From contig JACKOF010000001.1 of the NCBI GenBank assembly GCA_024234435.1, forward strand, positions 2,079,749-2,143,748: a stretch of DNA of 64,000 nt. Reading direction: 5' to 3'. A model generated the notes under the pieces. That model was not told the DNA's origin. It made no database searches and saw nothing but the letters and a program-made list of their open reading frames with translations. Within the stretch, counting starts at the first letter, position 1; every line of letters begins with the position of its first letter. Positions 18,967-27,995 of this stretch are shown piece after piece. The position numbers and the translations under genes were made by a program. The DNA is from Pseudomonadales bacterium (lineage in GTDB: Bacteria > Pseudomonadota > Gammaproteobacteria > Pseudomonadales > Porticoccaceae).

Positions 18967-19224
18967 TCAGGCGCTGACTACATCAACAAATTTGCGGTTT
19001 TTTGGCCCACGCACTGTGAACCTGACTTCACCTTCTGCCGTTGCAAACAAAGTGTGGTCACGGCCAATCTGGACATTATTTCCAGCATGGAAACGTGTGC
19101 CACGCTGACGAACAATGATATTGCCGGCACGAACCTGCTCACCACCAAAGCATTTCACACCAAGGCGTTTGCTTTCCGAGTCGCGCCCGTTACGAGTACT
19201 ACCACCAGCTTTCTTGTGAGCCAT
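18967..19224 (-). CDS. rpmA: 50S ribosomal protein L27
   Basis: This 85-residue protein starts MAHKKAGGSTRNGRDSESK, the invariant L27 N-terminus that reaches the peptidyl transferase centre, and continues with RLGVKCFGGE and GNIIVRQRGTRFH. The partner rplU is 54 bases upstream on the same strand, the universal rplU-rpmA pair. Confidence 0.98.
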   Translation of the reverse strand: MAHKKAGGSTRNGRDSESKRLGVKCFGGEQVRAGNIIVRQRGTRFHAGNNVQIGRDHTLFATAEGEVRFTVRGPKNRKFVDVVSA

Positions 19225-19278
19225 GACGCTCTCCTTTAACTATTCGTTTCTACTTTACTATAACAGTCAGACTGTAAA

Positions 19279-19593
19279 TCAACCGGCACTAATACCGGTG
19301 ATTTTGACCTCAGTGAACCACTGACGGTGCCCCATCTGCTTGCGATGATGCTTGCGGCGGTTGAATTTAATAATTCGAACCTTGTCACCGCGACCATGAC
19401 TCACCACTTCAGCAGACACCTTGCCGCCATCAACATAGGGCGCGCCTACCTTAACGTCGCCATTATCGGCAACCAACAATACTTTATCGAAATCGATACT
19501 TTCACCAGTAGCCGCTTCCAACTTCTCAAGCTTCAGGACTTCGCCTTCCTGAACCCGATGCTGTTTACCACCACTTTCAATAACCGCGTACAT
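19279..19593 (-). CDS. rplU: 50S ribosomal protein L21
   Basis: This 104-residue protein starts MYAVIESGGKQHRVQEGE and ends in the conserved KFNRRKHHRKQMGHRQWFT region that contacts 23S rRNA. It is the first gene of rplU-rpmA, divergent from ispB, the arrangement conserved across gammaproteobacteria. Confidence 0.98.
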   Translation of the reverse strand: MYAVIESGGKQHRVQEGEVLKLEKLEAATGESIDFDKVLLVADNGDVKVGAPYVDGGKVSAEVVSHGRGDKVRIIKFNRRKHHRKQMGHRQWFTEVKITGISAG

Positions 19594-19838
19594 ATTTTGC
19601 TCCGTTTACACCCTGAAACCACGACTGCCTAAATAAAGTTAAATAAGCACTCAAATGGCCGGTTTTGCGAGGGCGGCAATTCTAAGGGAAACAGGGGGCC
19701 ACCGCAAGAGGAAAATAGAGCTGATTTACAGCTTGGTAAGCAATGGGCACACAGGGGCTTTCTTGACACTACCTCACTCAACCCATAGGATGCCTGCGCA
19801 TTTTCAACATCAGTCTGATGATCAGGATATACGCGGAC

Positions 19839-20801
19839 ATGCTCGCCTTCCACCAAGTTGTTAAAACCGAGTTTGAAGAGGTTAATCAGCTCATCATTAA
19901 CCAGCTCCACTCTGACGTGGGACTGGTGGAAAATATCGGCCAATATATTGTTGATGCCGGTGGCAAGCGCTTGCGGCCTTTACTCGTGCTTCTGGCCAGC
20001 AAGGCGTGCGATTATGAAGGGAGCCAAAACCGTGATCTGGCCGCCATCATTGAGTTTATCCATACTGCAACCTTGTTGCACGACGATGTTGTCGATACTT
20101 CCGATCTACGCCGAGGAAGAGCCACGGCAAACGCCAAATGGGGCAACGCCCCCAGTGTACTGGTGGGTGACTTTCTGTATTCCCGCGCTTTCCAGATGCT
20201 GGTCTCTATTGGCAGCATGCCAATTATGGAGATTATTGCCGATGCCACCAACACGATATCCGAAGGAGAAGTGCAGCAGTTGATCAATGCAGGCAACCCC
20301 GACACCTCGGAAGAGTCCTACAACGAGGTGATTTACAAGAAAACTGCCCGCCTCTTTGAGGCGGCCAGTCACGCCGGCGCCATTCTGGCGGACACAACCG
20401 TCCAGCAGCAGGATCAGCTGCGTCGTTATGGTTATCACCTGGGAATGGCTTTTCAGCTGATGGATGACGTGCTGGACTATCGGGGCAACACAGAGGAAAT
20501 GGGTAAAAACATAGGTGATGATTTGTCCGAGGGAAAACCAACCCTGCCGCTTATCTATGTAATGAAAAATGGCAAAAACTCTGATGCCACACTGATACAA
20601 GACGCTATCAAACAGTGTCGCACAGATCGACTGGCAGAAATCATCGACATTCTGACCACCAGCGGGGCCCTGGACTACACGACCGAATGCGCCCGGCAAC
20701 ACGCAGACAAAGCGGCCGATTGTTTGTCTTTATTACCCGATTCAGCATACCGCCAAGCCATGGTAGATCTGGCGCATTTCGCTACCAGCAGAAATCACTG
20801 A
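19839..20801 (+). CDS. ispB: Polyprenyl (octaprenyl) diphosphate synthase IspB
   Basis: IspB makes the polyprenyl side chain of ubiquinone. The trans-prenyltransferase motifs are GGKRLRPLLVLL, the first Asp-rich motif LLHDDVVDTSD, and the second LMDDVLDYRG, with KTARLFEAA between. I used ATG 19839 (320 residues), which aligns the N-terminus with Pseudomonas IspB. The upstream in-frame ATG 19818 (327 residues) has no ribosome site. It is divergent from rplU. The exact chain length (C40 or C45) cannot be told from sequence inspection. Confidence 0.93.
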   Translation: MLAFHQVVKTEFEEVNQLIINQLHSDVGLVENIGQYIVDAGGKRLRPLLVLLASKACDYEGSQNRDLAAIIEFIHTATLLHDDVVDTSDLRRGRATANAKWGNAPSVLVGDFLYSRAFQMLVSIGSMPIMEIIADATNTISEGEVQQLINAGNPDTSEESYNEVIYKKTARLFEAASHAGAILADTTVQQQDQLRRYGYHLGMAFQLMDDVLDYRGNTEEMGKNIGDDLSEGKPTLPLIYVMKNGKNSDATLIQDAIKQCRTDRLAEIIDILTTSGALDYTTECARQHADKAADCLSLLPDSAYRQAMVDLAHFATSRNH

Positions 20802-20984
20802 CTTTTGTTGATACAGGCCACCCCCCCGGTCCCCCTCCATTTTCTACTCAGACAAAATCTGACCCATCAATAAATGACTTTTACATTGAAATATGCTTGA
20901 ATCGCCGGTCCTAAAATTGGGCCGCTTTTATTTACTTAAAATATTCGGTCAAAGTAGAGATAAAACAACTAAGGGAGAGCCTTC

Positions 20985-22226
20985 GTGATTATCGGAATTC
21001 CACTTGAACTCAAACCTGGTGAACGGCGTGTTGCCATGATCCCGGCCAACATTAAAACCTGGTCAGAAAAAGGCGTTGAGTTTTTAGTTCAGGCTGGTGC
21101 AGGCGCAGAAGCCGGCCACCTGGACAAAGACTATGAAGAGGCAGGAGCCAAAATTGTCACGGATCGCGCAGCCATATTTGCCAAGGCAGACATTATTCTT
21201 CAGGTCCAGTCCTTTGGCGCCAACAATGTCAACAGCGCCCCGGATCTGGCACTATTGCGCCCCGGTCAACTAATCGCTGGCATGATGGACCCGCTGGCTT
21301 CTCCGGAAACCGCGCAACAACTGGCGGACAAGAATGTAACCGCCGTCGCCATGGAACTGGTACCCCGTATCAGCCGGGCTCAGGATATGGATGTACTGTC
21401 GTCCATGGCGACACTTGCCGGTTATAAAGCTGTACTCCTGGCTGCTTCGGAGCTGCCTCGTATTATGCCGATGCTGATGACCGCAGCGGGAACGCTGCAG
21501 CCTGCTCGCGTCCTCATTATGGGTGCTGGCGTGGCAGGCCTTCAAGCCTGTGCAACAGCCAAACGATTGGGTGCTGTTGTGGAAGCCTACGACGTGCGCG
21601 CCGCTGCCCGCGAGCAAATCATCTCCGTGGGAGCAAAGCCCATTGAACTGGACCTGGAAACAGAGGGCGCTGAAGGAAGTGGTGGCTACGCTGCCCAGCA
21701 GAGCGAGGCGTTTTTGCAACGGCAACGTGAACTCATGAATGAAGTGGTGGCGCCCCAGGACATAGTGATCACGACCGCTGCTGTACCCGGCGCAAAATCA
21801 CCCATACTGGTGACTAACGAGATGCTCAACAGCATGAAGCCAGGCTCGGTAATCATCGATCTGGCAGCCGAGCGTGGTGGCAACTGCGAACTCACCAAAC
21901 TGGGCGAGCGTGTGGAACACAATGGCGTCACCATTCTAGGGCCCGAAAATGTGCCTTCCACTATTCCCGGACATGCCAGTCAAATGTACAGCAAAAATAT
22001 TGACGTACTGCTGAGTCACATTATTGACGAAAACAATAATCTGGTACTGGATTTTGAAGACGATATTATTGCCGGCACTGTCGCCACACATGGCGGCGAA
22101 ATCCCTCACGCAATGATTCGCAACAAACTCGGCCTGCCTGAGCTGGAAACGCCTGCTCCAGCAGAGCCAGAACAACAACCTGCGGCAGAAGAAGACAGCA
22201 GCTCTTCCGCCGAAACTAAGGAATAA
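20985..22226 (+). CDS. pntAA: NAD(P) transhydrogenase alpha subunit, part 1 (NAD-binding domain I)
   Basis: This is the soluble NAD(H)-binding component of the proton-pumping transhydrogenase. The 413-residue sequence starts MIIGIPLELKPGERRVAMIP, typical of the PntA/alanine dehydrogenase fold, with the dinucleotide motif GAGVAGLQACATAKRLGA near residue 180. The C-terminus ends in a Pro/Glu/Ser-rich linker (about 25 residues) where domain II would continue in single-chain PntA. The start is GTG with AAGGGAG upstream. It is followed 14 bases later by pntAB. The split alpha subunit is the form known from Pseudomonas and Rhodospirillum. Confidence 0.95.
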   Translation: MIIGIPLELKPGERRVAMIPANIKTWSEKGVEFLVQAGAGAEAGHLDKDYEEAGAKIVTDRAAIFAKADIILQVQSFGANNVNSAPDLALLRPGQLIAGMMDPLASPETAQQLADKNVTAVAMELVPRISRAQDMDVLSSMATLAGYKAVLLAASELPRIMPMLMTAAGTLQPARVLIMGAGVAGLQACATAKRLGAVVEAYDVRAAAREQIISVGAKPIELDLETEGAEGSGGYAAQQSEAFLQRQRELMNEVVAPQDIVITTAAVPGAKSPILVTNEMLNSMKPGSVIIDLAAERGGNCELTKLGERVEHNGVTILGPENVPSTIPGHASQMYSKNIDVLLSHIIDENNNLVLDFEDDIIAGTVATHGGEIPHAMIRNKLGLPELETPAPAEPEQQPAAEEDSSSSAETKE

Positions 22227-22240
22227 GGGGAGAAGACCTG

Positions 22241-22522
22241 ATGGAAACACTCGTTCTTTTGCTGGCCTTGTTTGTCCTTTCGCTTTTTTTGGGCGTGGAA
22301 TTAATCACCAAGGTTCCACCAACACTGCACACGCCGTTGATGTCTGGAACCAACGCCATTTCCGGTATTACACTGGTTGGAGCCTTGCTCGCAGCAGGGT
22401 CTGACGGCCACTCAACTTTGGTTAACATTCTGGGCTTTCTAGCGGTAACGCTGGCAACCTTGAACGTGGTAGGCGGTTATCTGGTAACCAACCGCATGCT
22501 GGCGATGTTTAAGAGGAAGTAA
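22241..22522 (+). CDS. pntAB: NAD(P) transhydrogenase alpha subunit, part 2 (membrane domain)
   Basis: This 93-residue hydrophobic protein has three membrane segments and the sequence VPPTLHTPLMSGTNAISGI, the conserved TM signature of transhydrogenase domain II alpha. It lies between pntAA and pntB with spacings of 14 and 3 bases, so the three are one operon. Confidence 0.95.
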   Translation: METLVLLLALFVLSLFLGVELITKVPPTLHTPLMSGTNAISGITLVGALLAAGSDGHSTLVNILGFLAVTLATLNVVGGYLVTNRMLAMFKRK

Positions 22523-22525
22523 ACC

Positions 22526-23953
22526 ATGAGTGCATCTATTGTAAATCTGGTCTACCTGACCGCCGCGGTGCTCTTTATTCTGGGCATCAAAGGACTTTCA
22601 AAACCAAAAACTGCAGTGCGCGGCAATCTATTGTCCGCAACCGGCATGCTGGTAGCCATCGTGATTACTCTGCTCGACAACAGTATCGTTAATTTCGAAT
22701 ACATCATCGCCGGCGTTGTCGTCGGGTCTGTTGTTGGTGCATTGATGGCACTGAGAGTGCAGATGACATCCATACCGCAGATGGTCGCACTGCTTAACGG
22801 CTTCGGCGGTGGCGCTTCACTGTCAATTGCACTGGCCGAATACTATGCAAAAACCGGCGGTATGGCTGACCTGGCCGCCAAACTATCAGTCAATCCGTTT
22901 GGTTCCGGTGCTGAAGCCACTGTCGCCGTGGTCTCAATCGGGCTGACAGTCTTAATTGGCGCCGTTACATTGACAGGCAGCCTGGTTGCCTTTGCCAAAT
23001 TGCAGGAACTGATGAAGAAAGACCGCGGTCTGCCGGGCGGCCCGATTGGCAACGCCCTGCTGCTGTTAATTGGTCTGGGAGCGATTATTGCCCTCTGCAT
23101 CAACCCAGCAAACAGCACATTGATGATCATCATTGTCATTGTGGCGCTTTTGCTTGGCCTGTCACTGGTAATGCCTATCGGCGGCGCCGACATGCCGGTT
23201 GTGATTGCCCTGCTGAACTCCTATTCAGGTATTGCCGCAGCACTTGCCGGTTTTATCCTGGGCAATACGGTACTGATTGTAGCCGGTTCGCTAGTCGGCA
23301 CATCAGGACTGATATTGACCAAAATCATGTGCGTTGCCATGAACCGTTCATTGGCCAATGTACTGTTCGGAAAAATGGCCGAAGGTGGCGAAGTCGCCAG
23401 CGCTGACGAAGTTTATGGCGGTAAGGTGAAGAGTTCTGGTGCTGAAGAAGTCGCCATGATGCTGGAAACGGCTAAACGCGTTGTTATTGTGCCGGGCTTT
23501 GGCATGGCAATGGCGCAGGCGCAACATGCCGTACGCGAGTTAATGGATGTACTCGAGAGTCGTGGCACCGAAGTTGAGTATGCTATCCACCCTGTTGCCG
23601 GACGTATGCCAGGGCACATGAATGTGTTGCTGGCCGAAGCCGAAGTACCCTACGACAAGCTGGTGGAAATGGAGCGTATCAACCCCACGTTTGAAGACAC
23701 TGATGTCGCAATTGTCATTGGCGCCAATGACGTCACCAACCCGATGGCCAGGGAAGATAAAGGCAGCCCCATTTACGGTATGCCAATCCTCAATGTAGAT
23801 AAGGCAAAAACCGTGATTGTTATCAAGCGCAGTCTTTCACCCGGTTTCGCCGGTTTGCCAAACCCGTTATTTGCCATGGATAATACCTACATGGTTTATG
23901 GCGATGGCAAGAAGGCCGTTATCGACATTACTGCGGCACTTGATATGGCCTGA
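22526..23953 (+). CDS. pntB: NAD(P) transhydrogenase beta subunit
   Basis: This 475-residue membrane protein has an N-terminal membrane domain (about residues 1-280, several TM helices) and a C-terminal NADP(H)-binding domain III. The latter shows VIVPGFGMAMAQAQHAV, HPVAGRMPGHMNVLLAEA, IGANDVTNPMAR and KRSLSPGFAG, all standard for the family. The complex couples proton import to hydride transfer from NADH to NADP+. A terminator follows. Confidence 0.97.
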   Translation: MSASIVNLVYLTAAVLFILGIKGLSKPKTAVRGNLLSATGMLVAIVITLLDNSIVNFEYIIAGVVVGSVVGALMALRVQMTSIPQMVALLNGFGGGASLSIALAEYYAKTGGMADLAAKLSVNPFGSGAEATVAVVSIGLTVLIGAVTLTGSLVAFAKLQELMKKDRGLPGGPIGNALLLLIGLGAIIALCINPANSTLMIIIVIVALLLGLSLVMPIGGADMPVVIALLNSYSGIAAALAGFILGNTVLIVAGSLVGTSGLILTKIMCVAMNRSLANVLFGKMAEGGEVASADEVYGGKVKSSGAEEVAMMLETAKRVVIVPGFGMAMAQAQHAVRELMDVLESRGTEVEYAIHPVAGRMPGHMNVLLAEAEVPYDKLVEMERINPTFEDTDVAIVIGANDVTNPMAREDKGSPIYGMPILNVDKAKTVIVIKRSLSPGFAGLPNPLFAMDNTYMVYGDGKKAVIDITAALDMA

Positions 23954-23981
23954 TTCTGTTTAAACAGCAGATAAAAACCTT

Positions 23982-24010
23982 AAAAAACCCTGCAACTGCA
24001 GGGTTTTTTG
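23982..24010. terminator. Terminator after pntB
   Basis: AAAAAACCCTGCA and TGCAGGGTTTTTT form a near-perfect stem with almost no loop and flanking A and T runs. It separates the pnt operon from fabA. Confidence 0.8.
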
Positions 24011-24125
24011 CCATTATCCCAAACCAATTAATTACTGATAATCGACATCGAATACGCTAGAATGCCCGTTCTATGCATCGCTGGTGACAGACTGTCTCTG
24101 GCATTGATTTAAGGTGGTATGCTCT

Positions 24126-24656
24126 ATGACAGAGTTTGTTCCGCAGTCGCAGAACGCCTACAACTATGATGAAATTCTGGCCTGTTCGCGTGGCGACTTA
24201 TTCGGACCGGGCAACGCCAAACTGCCTGCTCCAAATATGTTAATGGTTGACCGTATTACACGCATTCACGCAGAAGAAGGCCATTTCGGTAAAGGACTGA
24301 TAACCGCCGAGTTGGATATTCGCCCTGATTTATGGTTTTTTGACTGCCACTTCCCCGGCGATCCGGTAATGCCAGGCTGTTTGGGGTTGGACGCCATGTG
24401 GCAGCTCAGCGGTTTTTTCCTTGCCTGGAAAGGCAATCCCGGTCGGGGTCGGGCACTGGGGTCCGGTGAGGTCAAGTTTTTTGGTCAGATTCTGCCAAGT
24501 GCAAAACTGGTGACCTTCCGTCTGGATATCAAGCGGATTATCGAACGCAAGCTAAAGATGGTCATCGCTGACGGCAGTGTGAGCGTTGACGGGCGGGAAA
24601 TATACACCGCCGCAGATTTACGCGTCGGACTATTTGAATCCACTGACGATTTTTAA
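24126..24656 (+). CDS. fabA: 3-hydroxydecanoyl-ACP dehydratase/isomerase FabA
   Basis: FabA makes trans-2- and then cis-3-decenoyl-ACP, the branch point to unsaturated fatty acids. The start ATG 24126 is chosen because AAGGTGG ends eight bases before it; the GTG at 24114 lies inside that ribosome site. The 176-residue product has the catalytic pair His75 (DCHFPGDPVMPG) and Asp89 (LGLDAMWQL), with the 14-residue spacing found in E. coli FabA. It precedes fabB by 88 bases, the anaerobic unsaturated fatty acid pair. Confidence 0.97.
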   Translation: MTEFVPQSQNAYNYDEILACSRGDLFGPGNAKLPAPNMLMVDRITRIHAEEGHFGKGLITAELDIRPDLWFFDCHFPGDPVMPGCLGLDAMWQLSGFFLAWKGNPGRGRALGSGEVKFFGQILPSAKLVTFRLDIKRIIERKLKMVIADGSVSVDGREIYTAADLRVGLFESTDDF

Positions 24657-24744
24657 TCGCCCTGTCATCCAGAGCAGCTACAATAAAAAAACAGGCAAAT
24701 AAAAGAGTCCATTTGATCTTTTAAACATCAGCAAGAGGTATGCT

Positions 24745-25962
24745 ATGAGACGTGCAGTCATTACTGGTATGGGAATTATTTCCCCTCTCGGAAACGACAA
24801 AGAAACAGTAACCGAATCCCTCCGGGAAGGTAAATCCGGCATTGTATTTCGTGAGGATTTCGCGGAAATGGGATTGCGCTGCAATGTAGCGGGCTCTCTG
24901 GATATCGACCCCAAAGATCATATTGATCGTAAAATCATCCGTTTTATGGGACCTTCTGCCGCTTATGGCTATATGTCCATGGAACGTGCCATCGCCGATT
25001 CGGGACTGACCGATGACATGGTATCCAACCCACGCAGCGGGATCGTTATGGCTTCGGGTGGTGTTTCCGGTGAAATGTTTACCGAATCCATTGATGTCAT
25101 GCGCGAGCGCGGTATCAAACGCGCAGGGCCTTACCGCGTCACGCAGGTCATGGCCAGCACTGTTTCAGCCTGCCTGGCGACGCCATTCAAAATCAAAGGC
25201 GTCAACTACTCTATCGCTTCCGCCTGTGCCACCAGCGCACACTGTATCGGGCATGCTGTCGAGCTTATCCAGATGGGCAAACAAGATGTGGTTTTCGCAG
25301 GTGGCGCAGAAGAAATGCACTGGTCCATGGCCGGTATGTTCGACGCTATGGGCGCTCTTTCAAGCAAATACAACGATAACCCCAAGATCGCTTCACGTAC
25401 TTACGACGCAGACCGCGATGGCTTCGTACCCGGTGTTGGCGCGGGCTGTGTTGTTGTTGAAGAGTTGGAGCACGCGCTGGCACGCGGCGCCAGAATTTAT
25501 GCTGAAATTGTCGGCTATGGCGCCACATCTGACGGCTACGACATGGTGGCTCCATCCGGAGAAGGGGCTGTTCGCTGCATGAACATGGCCCTGGAAACCA
25601 CCGAAGGCAGTATCGATTACATCAACACGCATGGCACAAGCACACCCGTCGGAGATATCCAGGAACTGAAAGGTATTCGTGAAGTATTTGGCAGCAATGC
25701 TCCACCCATCGCCTCAACAAAATCATTATCCGGTCACGGACTTGGAGCTGCCGGGGTACATGAAGCCATTTTTAGCATACTGATGATGGAAAACAATTTT
25801 ATTGCTGCCTCCGCCAATATCGACAACCTTGATCCGGAAGCCGCTGACTTGCCAATTCTCACCCAGCGCAAGGATAATGCTGATCTAAAGCGCATCATGT
25901 CTAACAGCTTCGGATTTGGCGGCACCAACGCCACGCTTGTACTACAAAAACATGAGCCTTAA
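24745..25962 (+). CDS. fabB: 3-oxoacyl-ACP synthase I FabB
   Basis: FabB elongates the cis-3-decenoyl-ACP produced by FabA. The 405-residue ketosynthase has the Cys-His-His triad Cys161 (SACATSAH), His296 (NTHGTSTPVGD) and His331 (SLSGHGLGAAG). The C-terminus SNSFGFGGTNATLVL is standard. AAGAGG lies just upstream of ATG 24745. A strong terminator follows. Confidence 0.97.
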   Translation: MRRAVITGMGIISPLGNDKETVTESLREGKSGIVFREDFAEMGLRCNVAGSLDIDPKDHIDRKIIRFMGPSAAYGYMSMERAIADSGLTDDMVSNPRSGIVMASGGVSGEMFTESIDVMRERGIKRAGPYRVTQVMASTVSACLATPFKIKGVNYSIASACATSAHCIGHAVELIQMGKQDVVFAGGAEEMHWSMAGMFDAMGALSSKYNDNPKIASRTYDADRDGFVPGVGAGCVVVEELEHALARGARIYAEIVGYGATSDGYDMVAPSGEGAVRCMNMALETTEGSIDYINTHGTSTPVGDIQELKGIREVFGSNAPPIASTKSLSGHGLGAAGVHEAIFSILMMENNFIAASANIDNLDPEAADLPILTQRKDNADLKRIMSNSFGFGGTNATLVLQKHEP

Positions 25963-25992
25963 TCGACGTTAAAACATATACTTATGCAGTAC

Positions 25993-26032
25993 AAAAAGGC
26001 GGCGCTCATTAACAGAGCGCCGCCTTTTTTTT
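25993..26032. terminator. Strong rho-independent terminator after fabB
   Basis: AAAAAGGCGGCGCTC (25993-26007) pairs perfectly with GAGCGCCGCCTTTTT (26015-26029) around a seven-base loop, followed by further T. The spacer that follows (26033-26248) shows no other recognisable element. Confidence 0.92.
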
Positions 26033-26248
26033 GGCTATCCAATCATCAGGCTACATCAATAGTCCCGGTTTACATTCCTGTCATAACAGTTTGAGCCGAC
26101 TACCCTTCTATACCTGCGCCAGTGCAACGGACGATTTTGTCTGCCCTTATCGAATGAATCTGATGGAAACCGGTCGCACAGACTGATAAAAAAGACACAC
26201 TCAAACAAACTAATCGAAAATGCCATAGCAAGCACGGGAAATCAAAAT

Positions 26249-26650
26249 ATGAGTATAGAAACCAATAAAAAACTGGTTGCTGACTTTTTTGCGCATTTCA
26301 AACGCAAGGACGTGCAGCAAGCACTGGATATGATGACAGAAGATGCCACCTGGTGGATTGGTGGCAAACCCGAACTTTTCCCCATGTGCGGTCTGAAAAC
26401 CAAAGAAGAAATGGCTGCCATCCTCAACGAACTGGTCCCTGGCACGGAAGACGGCCTGGAGATCAAGCCAAAAAGCATGATCGCCGAAGGGGATAAAGTT
26501 GCCTGTGAGGCGGAATCCTATGGCGTTCTGGGTAACGGCCGGGTTTATAACAACGAATATCATTTCCTGGTTGAAATCCGAAACGGCAAAGTCGCTGCAG
26601 TCAAGGAATACCTTGACACGATGCATACAGCAGACGTTCTTAAAGGTTAA
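26249..26650 (+). CDS. SnoaL-like / NTF2-fold protein
   Basis: The 133-residue protein has the pattern of the SnoaL/ketosteroid-isomerase-like NTF2 fold: an N-terminal helix (LVADFFAHFKRKD), MTEDATWWIGG, and C-terminal strands with NEYHFLVEIRNGKVAAVKEYLDT. Members include isomerases, cyclases and non-enzymatic binding proteins, so the reaction cannot be stated. It is 11 bases upstream of an Old Yellow Enzyme family gene and presumably in the same operon, which suggests action on the same or related small molecule. Confidence 0.8.
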   Translation: MSIETNKKLVADFFAHFKRKDVQQALDMMTEDATWWIGGKPELFPMCGLKTKEEMAAILNELVPGTEDGLEIKPKSMIAEGDKVACEAESYGVLGNGRVYNNEYHFLVEIRNGKVAAVKEYLDTMHTADVLKG

Positions 26651-26661
26651 GGGACAAAACG

Positions 26662-27969
26662 ATGGGCTCCAGCAATTCTCAACGGTTATTGAACACAGAA
26701 CTTCAGCTGCCTTGCGGCGCGATATTGAAAAACCGGCTGGCCAAAGCCGCCATGACAGAGGGGCTTGCCGACTCAATGAATCGGGTGACCGGGCGTCACT
26801 ATCGCCTTTATGAGCGCTGGTCCAGCAACCACCTCGGATTGATGATCACCGGGAATGTACAGGTGGATCGCCGACAGCTGGAGCGCCCCGGTAACATTGC
26901 CATCGACAACAATGGCGGGCTGGATGAGCTACGCAAACTCGCTGCGATCGGCACTAGGGATGGTGCCCATTTCTGGATGCAGATAAACCACCCGGGGCGT
27001 CAAACACCGGCGGGCATTAACCCTCACCCGCTAGCGCCCTCAGCTATATCCCTAAGCAAGGCAGAAGCCGGATGCGGTAAGGCTCAAGCAATGTCACCGG
27101 GCGATATAAAAGACGTGATTCGACGTTTTGTTCACACATCCAAAGTTGCACGTGAAACTGGGTTCACAGGCATTCAATTACACGGAGCTCACGGTTATTT
27201 GATATCCAACTTTCTCAGTCCGCTGGCCAACCAACGAGAAGACGAATACGGCGGGCCGCTCGAAAACCGGGCGCGAATTCTGCTTGAGATCGTTGAAGAA
27301 GTAAGGCTTGCTGTCGGCAAAGATTACCCGATCTCGGTAAAACTGAATTCGGCCGATTTCCAGCGTGGCGGGTTTACTGAAGAGGAATCCATGCAGGTCG
27401 TCCAGTGGCTATCCGATGCCGGCATCGACTTGCTGGAAATTTCCGGCGGCAATTACGAACAAATGTCGATGGTGGGCATTGACGAAGACGATTCCGGCCA
27501 GCAAAAACGCAAAAAAGCGGCCAGCACTTTAGCGCGGGAAGCCTACTTCCTGGCCTTTGCCCAAAAAGTGCGGCCACTGGTAAATATGCCAATGATGATT
27601 ACCGGCGGCATGCGCAGTCTGGCGGCAATGGAGGAAGCGCTCCAAACCGGCGCCTGCGAGGTGATCGGCATTGGTCGACCAATGTGCTACGCACCAGACA
27701 TTAGCGGCGACCTGCTCGGAGCGCAGACTGATGTGGAGCTCCCCGCTATTGAGAAAACACTGGCTATGGCTCGTGATGCTCTCGGCCCCGATGTCGACGA
27801 CCAGACCTTCAAGACCATCGAATCCTTTGGCATGCTCGGCTGGTTTTGCCTACAGTTACTACTTATCGGCAACGAACAGGAACCGGATGCCGGGATGACC
27901 GTATTCGACGCTCTTATCAAATACAAACAAAGTGAAGCCGAGGCTCTGGAGCTCTGGAGCAGGCCCTGA
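26662..27969 (+). CDS. NADH:flavin oxidoreductase / Old Yellow Enzyme family protein
   Basis: This 435-residue FMN-binding TIM barrel has AKAAMTEGLAD near the N-terminus, QINHPGRQTP for flavin and active-site contacts, LHGAHGYLISNFLSPLANQR and EYGGPLENRARILLEIV, and the C-terminal phosphate-binding part ITGGMRS and IGIGRPM. It lacks the C-terminal FAD/4Fe-4S domains of 2,4-dienoyl-CoA reductase, so it is a single-domain OYE with an extra C-terminal helical tail. Such enzymes reduce alpha,beta-unsaturated carbonyl compounds. It follows the SnoaL-like gene; the next gene, an AraC regulator, converges on it. Confidence 0.88.
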   Translation: MGSSNSQRLLNTELQLPCGAILKNRLAKAAMTEGLADSMNRVTGRHYRLYERWSSNHLGLMITGNVQVDRRQLERPGNIAIDNNGGLDELRKLAAIGTRDGAHFWMQINHPGRQTPAGINPHPLAPSAISLSKAEAGCGKAQAMSPGDIKDVIRRFVHTSKVARETGFTGIQLHGAHGYLISNFLSPLANQREDEYGGPLENRARILLEIVEEVRLAVGKDYPISVKLNSADFQRGGFTEEESMQVVQWLSDAGIDLLEISGGNYEQMSMVGIDEDDSGQQKRKKAASTLAREAYFLAFAQKVRPLVNMPMMITGGMRSLAAMEEALQTGACEVIGIGRPMCYAPDISGDLLGAQTDVELPAIEKTLAMARDALGPDVDDQTFKTIESFGMLGWFCLQLLLIGNEQEPDAGMTVFDALIKYKQSEAEALELWSRP

Positions 27970-27995
27970 TCACAACTGGACGCCCGTTAAGTGAG

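Noticed and set aside
20821..20837. C-rich tract after ispB as a phase-variable repeat
   Set aside because: It is interrupted by GGT and T, is intergenic, and is not placed to shift a frame or a promoter spacer clearly.
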